From the NCBI GenBank assembly GCA_910592205.1, contig CAJVPJ010001186.1, forward strand, positions 1-11,586: a stretch of 11,586 bases of DNA. The letters are read 5' to 3'. Each line of letters starts with the position of its first letter. Position 1 is the stretch's first letter. The position numbers were made by a program, and so were the translations under genes. The DNA comes from Paraglomus occultum (taxonomy: Eukaryota > Glomeromycota > Glomeromycetes > Paraglomerales > Paraglomeraceae). The notes below the pieces were generated by a model. That model was not told where the DNA came from. It did not search any database and saw nothing but the letters and a program-made list of their open reading frames with translations. Below, in pieces: positions 10,309 to 11,586 of this stretch.

Positions 10309-11586
10309 ATGGTTGTTTATCCAAGAGACTTGGTTCCCTTGACTCACACCTTCTTCAACACGCTTTACAAGCATTATCGTAATGAGACACCCGATACCAC
10401 ATGGGACCTCAAATTACACCTTTCTGTCGAACTTTTGCGCTGCGTGCTGCACCACAGTAAACACAAAACCATAGAGACCCATCAAAAGTTTTCCTCTGGC
10501 ACCTTATTCACTGTTCCCTCGTCGATCCTCATACACAAGACTACCGTCCCTGAGACCAGCAGGTCACAAGCAGAAGACATATTGGCGGGATTGTTGAGTG
10601 GACAAGAAGAGAATATCGGGTGGAGGTGGAGAGAAGATCCGATGCGACAGAAACCTTTAAAAGCCGAGTGGATTGAAGAAAAGAAAAGAAAACAGTCTTG
10701 TGATGTGGATAGGGTTATTCTATACGTGCATGGGGGTGCTTATTGTGTTGGTAGTCCAGCACAAAGTAGGTTTTTAGTGAACAAAGTTGTCAGGGCTGCT
10801 GGAGCTCGTGCTTTTAGGTGAGTAGACAGCGTAAAGAGAGGGGAAAACGATGAATATATATAATGACGTCGTAACCGGGAAGAAAAATTGGATTGCATCT
10901 TGTTATTATTATGTGATGAGAATTTTAATCCGTATTAACCTGTTGTCATCATTTGACATTTGCTTTCTCAGTGTTGACTATCGATTGGCACCACAGTCTC
11001 CCTTTCCGGCGGCCGTTATCGATGCGCTTGCTGCTTACTTGTATTTAATACAACCACCTGCAAATTCGGGTTTGACTCCGATTAATCCCAGCAATATTGT
11101 AATTATGGGCGATTCGGCTGGTGGAGGTAATTATGATACGAACACACAGTTAGTGTAAAATGGAATGGGAGAATGGAGAGTGGAGAATGTAGGGACAATG
11201 GAGAATGTGAGATGCAGAATGGACAATACAATGGGAATGGTGAATGGAGAAATTAAAACAAAACCCCGTGTATACTCGTGTTGCAATAGTTACAATCGTC
11301 ATCACCTTTTTATCCAACAAGTTCTTAAGACATGTCTTCTTCTCTTGTATTGTTTAGGTTTGTCATTGGCTGTCATGCTGATACTCCGCGATGCCGGTCT
11401 CCCCCAACCAGCAGCTTGTGTCTGTTGGTCTCCTTGGGTAGATTTATATCACTCTCTTCCATCCGTTCTCGAGAATTCCGCGACTGACTATCTGCCAAAT
11501 GGTATTGTTCATAAACCCTCTCCGGCTAATCCAATCAGAGACTATAAAAATTTTCAAGAGAGATTAAACAGGATTCAATATTATGC
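10309..11586 (+). CDS. HSL/GDXG-family esterase or lipase (alpha/beta hydrolase fold-3), 3' end outside the window
   Basis: Exons 10309-10817, 10972-11126 and 11358-11586 (continuing past the edge), joined by GT-AG introns of 154 and 231 nt, give about 297 residues. HGGAY (141-145) is the oxyanion-hole motif of the hormone-sensitive-lipase family. [13 protein letters not shown] (170-182) is the typical strand and loop after it. GDSAGGG (216-222) holds the nucleophile Ser218. [14 protein letters not shown] (244-257) matches fungal members. The catalytic Asp and His must lie beyond the window. The family hydrolyses carboxylic esters; the substrate cannot be told, and acylglycerol or sterol esters are possible. 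The N-terminus has no signal peptide or membrane segment; residues 1-135 form a long, partly charged cap region. The start is fixed by an in-frame TAA 12 bases upstream and the context AACAAA-ATGG. Confidence 0.9.
11159..11251 (+). repeat. Degenerate purine-rich minisatellite in intron 2 of the hydrolase
   Basis: About 90 bases built from variants of TGGAGAATG, with exact GGAGAATG at 11168-11175, 11182-11189 and 11200-11207 and looser copies (GGGAATGG, GTGAATGG) up to 11251. The array is G/A-rich on the sense strand and lies wholly within the 231-nt intron, which is about three times longer than the thiolase introns. The array largely accounts for that length. Confidence 0.75.

Noticed and set aside
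10850-10971. ATG frame opening inside hydrolase intron 1
   Set aside because: It becomes meaningful only from 10972, where it coincides with exon 2; the part before that is intron between clear GT and AG sites.

Overview
The window looks like nuclear DNA of a fungus. An early-diverging (Mucoromycota-type, zygomycete) genome fits best, but this is an inference. The support is an AT-rich background (intergenic DNA is visibly far richer in A+T than the exons), genes cut by many short GT-AG introns (seven of 75-89 nt in one gene), a 398-residue Erg10-like thiolase of yeast length, and an HSL-type alpha/beta hydrolase. The clade cannot be fixed from the sequence alone.

Layout, left to right. (1) Positions 1-317 hold the right-hand end of a DNA transposon. 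It carries a short A/T-rich repeat cluster (four 12-bp copies of CGKTATAACGAR) ending in the complement of TA-CAG, as in pogo/Tigger-type elements. (2) Positions 318-1668 have no gene I can defend. They hold a diverged duplicated segment (about 573-666 and 819-880) and a short decayed-looking open stretch. (3) Positions 1669-2096 hold a possible small spliced gene on the + strand; its last intron can be drawn in more than one way. (4) Positions 2631-4407 on the - strand hold a complete eight-exon acetyl-CoA C-acetyltransferase gene (ERG10 type), with all three catalytic motifs and a good TATA box. (5) Positions 4408-10308 are a 5.9-kb, very AT-rich stretch. It has no conserved gene, but it has one short coding-like ORF (5852-6016, 54 aa), a weaker TATA-plus-ORF pair (6272-6513), a perfect hairpin and some small repeats. 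(6) From 10309 to the right edge on the + strand runs the 5' part of an HSL/GDXG-family esterase/lipase gene (HGGAY and GDSAGG motifs, two introns), cut by the window end before its catalytic Asp and His.

The two secure genes are housekeeping or lipid metabolism genes. The thiolase makes acetoacetyl-CoA, the first step towards mevalonate and sterols. The hydrolase belongs to a family that cleaves carboxylic esters, which may include sterol or acylglycerol esters. They lie 5.9 kb apart on opposite strands (transcribed away from each other), and nothing indicates that they are co-regulated. I see no defence system, CRISPR array, secondary metabolite cluster or other new multi-gene system. The most interesting items are the small unassigned ORFs and the alternative splicing possible in the 1669-2096 candidate.
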